Notes under the pieces: model-generated | The model's database searches: none | Told to the model about the DNA's origin: nothing | The model's input: the letters and a program-made list of their open reading frames with translations, nothing else | In this document: positions 63,077 to 64,000 of the stretch, piece by piece | How positions within the stretch are numbered: the first letter of the stretch is position 1 | Layout of the letters: every line of letters begins with the position of its first letter | Translations under genes and position numbers: made by a program | NCBI GenBank assembly: GCA_965199585.1 | Contig: CBDASI010000002.1 | Span: forward strand, 620,001 to 684,000 | DNA length: 64,000 bases | Reading direction: 5' to 3' | Source: JAVVHH01 sp965199585 | GTDB taxonomy: Bacteria; Pseudomonadota; Alphaproteobacteria; Acetobacterales; Acetobacteraceae

Positions 63077-63817
63077 ATGACACCAGACCGTCTCAAGAGC
63101 CCCGTGCTCACCGTCCGCCACGGCTTCTTCACCCGGCGCGGCGGCGTCAGCACCGGCCCGTTCGCCAGCCTCAACTGCAGCACCTCCAGCGCCGACGACC
63201 CGGCCCACGTCGCCGCCAACCGCGCGGGCGTCGCCGCCTCGCTCGGCGCGACGCACCTGCTCGGCGCCAGCCAGGTGCATGGCATCGAGGTCGCCACCGT
63301 CACCGAACCGTGGCCCACCGGGCAGGGTCCGCGGGCCGACGCGCTGGTGACCGCCCGCCCCGGCATCGCGCTCGGCATCGTCACCGCGGACTGCACGCCG
63401 GTGCTGCTGTCCGATGCCGAGGCCGGGATCATCGGCGCCGTCCATGCCGGCTGGCGCGGGGCGTTGGCCGGGGTTCTGGAAGCGACGGTCGACGCCATGC
63501 GGGCGCTGGGCGCCAGCCGGATCGCCGCCGCGATCGGCCCGTGCATCCGGCAGCCGAGCTACGAGGTTCGCGCCGACCTGCGCGACGCCGTCCTGGCCCG
63601 CGACCCGGCCGATGCACGCTTCTTCGCCAATGGACGGCCTGGGCACTGGCAGTTCGACCTTGCCGGCTACTGCGCCGCGCGGCTCGCTGGCCTGGATGAG
63701 GTCGATACGATCGACGCCGACACCGCCGCCGAGCCGGAGCGCTTCTTTAGCCATCGCCGCCGCACCCTCGAGGCGAGCGGGCCCATCGGGCACCAGATCA
63801 GCGCGATCGTGCTTTAG
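63077..63817 (+). CDS. pgeF: Peptidoglycan editing factor PgeF (YfiH/laccase-domain family)
   Basis: 246 residues. Metal-site motifs are GASQVHGIE (His), TADCTPVLL (Cys) and AVHAGWRGALAGVLE (His), in order. PgeF removes wrongly incorporated serine from peptidoglycan precursors; older annotations call it polyphenol oxidase. It follows the MidA gene by 3 bp, so lgt-midA-pgeF is one operon. Confidence 0.9.
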   Translation: MTPDRLKSPVLTVRHGFFTRRGGVSTGPFASLNCSTSSADDPAHVAANRAGVAASLGATHLLGASQVHGIEVATVTEPWPTGQGPRADALVTARPGIALGIVTADCTPVLLSDAEAGIIGAVHAGWRGALAGVLEATVDAMRALGASRIAAAIGPCIRQPSYEVRADLRDAVLARDPADARFFANGRPGHWQFDLAGYCAARLAGLDEVDTIDADTAAEPERFFSHRRRTLEASGPIGHQISAIVL

Positions 63818-63863
63818 TACGCCAACATAGCCAACATATAGGTCATGCTATAGCCCCGCCGCC

Positions 63864-64000
63864 ATGCGCGCTTTCCTGTTCGTTGCCCTCCTCCTTCTCT
63901 CCGGCTGCGGGGGGCTGCCGCAGCCTTTCTTCGGCAATCCCGGGCGGGAAGGCGCCTTGCTCGCCGCACCGCCCCCTGCCCGGCTCGCGGTGCCTCCGCC
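63864..64000 (+). CDS. Putative lipoprotein, N-terminal fragment
   Basis: The frame runs off the right edge; only about 45 residues are visible. A short signal with lipobox LLSGCGG (Cys at residue 14) shows a lipoprotein. The mature start is Pro/Gly-rich with GNPGREGALLAAPPPARLAVPP, the sort of start seen in periplasmic lipoproteins of unknown role. A small direct repeat GCCAACATA lies just upstream. Confidence 0.7.
   Translation, partial: MRAFLFVALLLLSGCGGLPQPFFGNPGREGALLAAPPPARLAVPP

Overview
The window is GC-rich chromosomal DNA of an alphaproteobacterium. The best fit is a phototroph-related member of the Rhodospirillales, in or near the Acetobacteraceae. The grounds are the gene repertoire (DUF3126, zinc-finger CHCC protein, UbiK and MidA relatives, phasin, an alphaproteobacterial-style urease cluster) and a purple-bacterial type-II photosynthetic reaction centre with tetrahaem cytochrome. 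From memory, the draft genome of Rhodopila globiformis was described as having about 67% GC and two sets of pufLMC. This window could come from that genus, but I could not run a comparison.

Layout. 1-0.7 kb: 3' end of parE and a small conserved gene. 1.2-3.0 kb: manganese uptake, mntH-mntR, with a palindromic MntR-type operator candidate. 3-9.6 kb (minus): asparaginase followed by a complete five-gene oligopeptide/dipeptide ABC transporter; upstream lie tRNA-Arg(CCG) and a lipoprotein hydrolase. 10.7-23 kb: a multi-pass membrane protein, a zinc-finger protein, DNA polymerase I with eroded proofreading motifs, a secreted DUF5648 protein, a response regulator, hrcA divergent from the rph-rdgB-DUF3126-UPF0178 run, and a GGDEF/EAL protein. 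23-33.4 kb: Hsp70-like protein and a urease cluster ureD-A-B-C-(EcsC)-E, with ureF-ureG split off by about 3.2 kb of unrelated genes. 33.4-43.8 kb: matrixin-DUF5648 protease, a large two-domain glycosyltransferase, Rieske-FAD reductase, serine-glyoxylate aminotransferase, UppP, an SGNH hydrolase, a second peptide-binding protein and an SH3 protein. 43.84-48.45 kb: the reaction-centre operon pufL-pufM-pufC-puhA-puhB. 48.5-57.3 kb: a solute-binding protein, GMC oxidoreductase, epimerase, TVP38-type protein, two tandem paralogous membrane proteins and a polyprenyl-type GT2. 57.7-64 kb: lipoprotein, phasin, TetR-like, proC, ybjN, ubiK, then lgt-midA-pgeF and the start of another lipoprotein.

The most interesting element is the reaction-centre operon. 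All four reaction-centre subunits (L, M, cytochrome C and H) plus the assembly factor PuhB are packed with overlapping or nearly touching ends. In the purple bacteria I know, pufLMC and puhA lie in two separate operons. No LH1 genes (pufBA), no bch/crt genes and no pufX/pufQ lie in the window. The operon has its own well-formed sigma70-like promoter, whose -10 is covered by a TGT-N12-ACA site of the PpsR/CrtJ kind. All BChl- and iron-binding histidines are intact, but several tuning residues differ from the Rhodobacter standard. This looks like a functional, separately regulated, antenna-less reaction-centre cassette, probably a second reaction-centre set.

Two other themes recur. One is a group of putative envelope-glycan genes (GT2 plus two paralogous multi-pass membrane proteins). 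The other is a pair of modular secreted proteins sharing triple DUF5648 repeats. All coordinates and motifs were read by eye; family names rest on recognised motifs, not on database searches.
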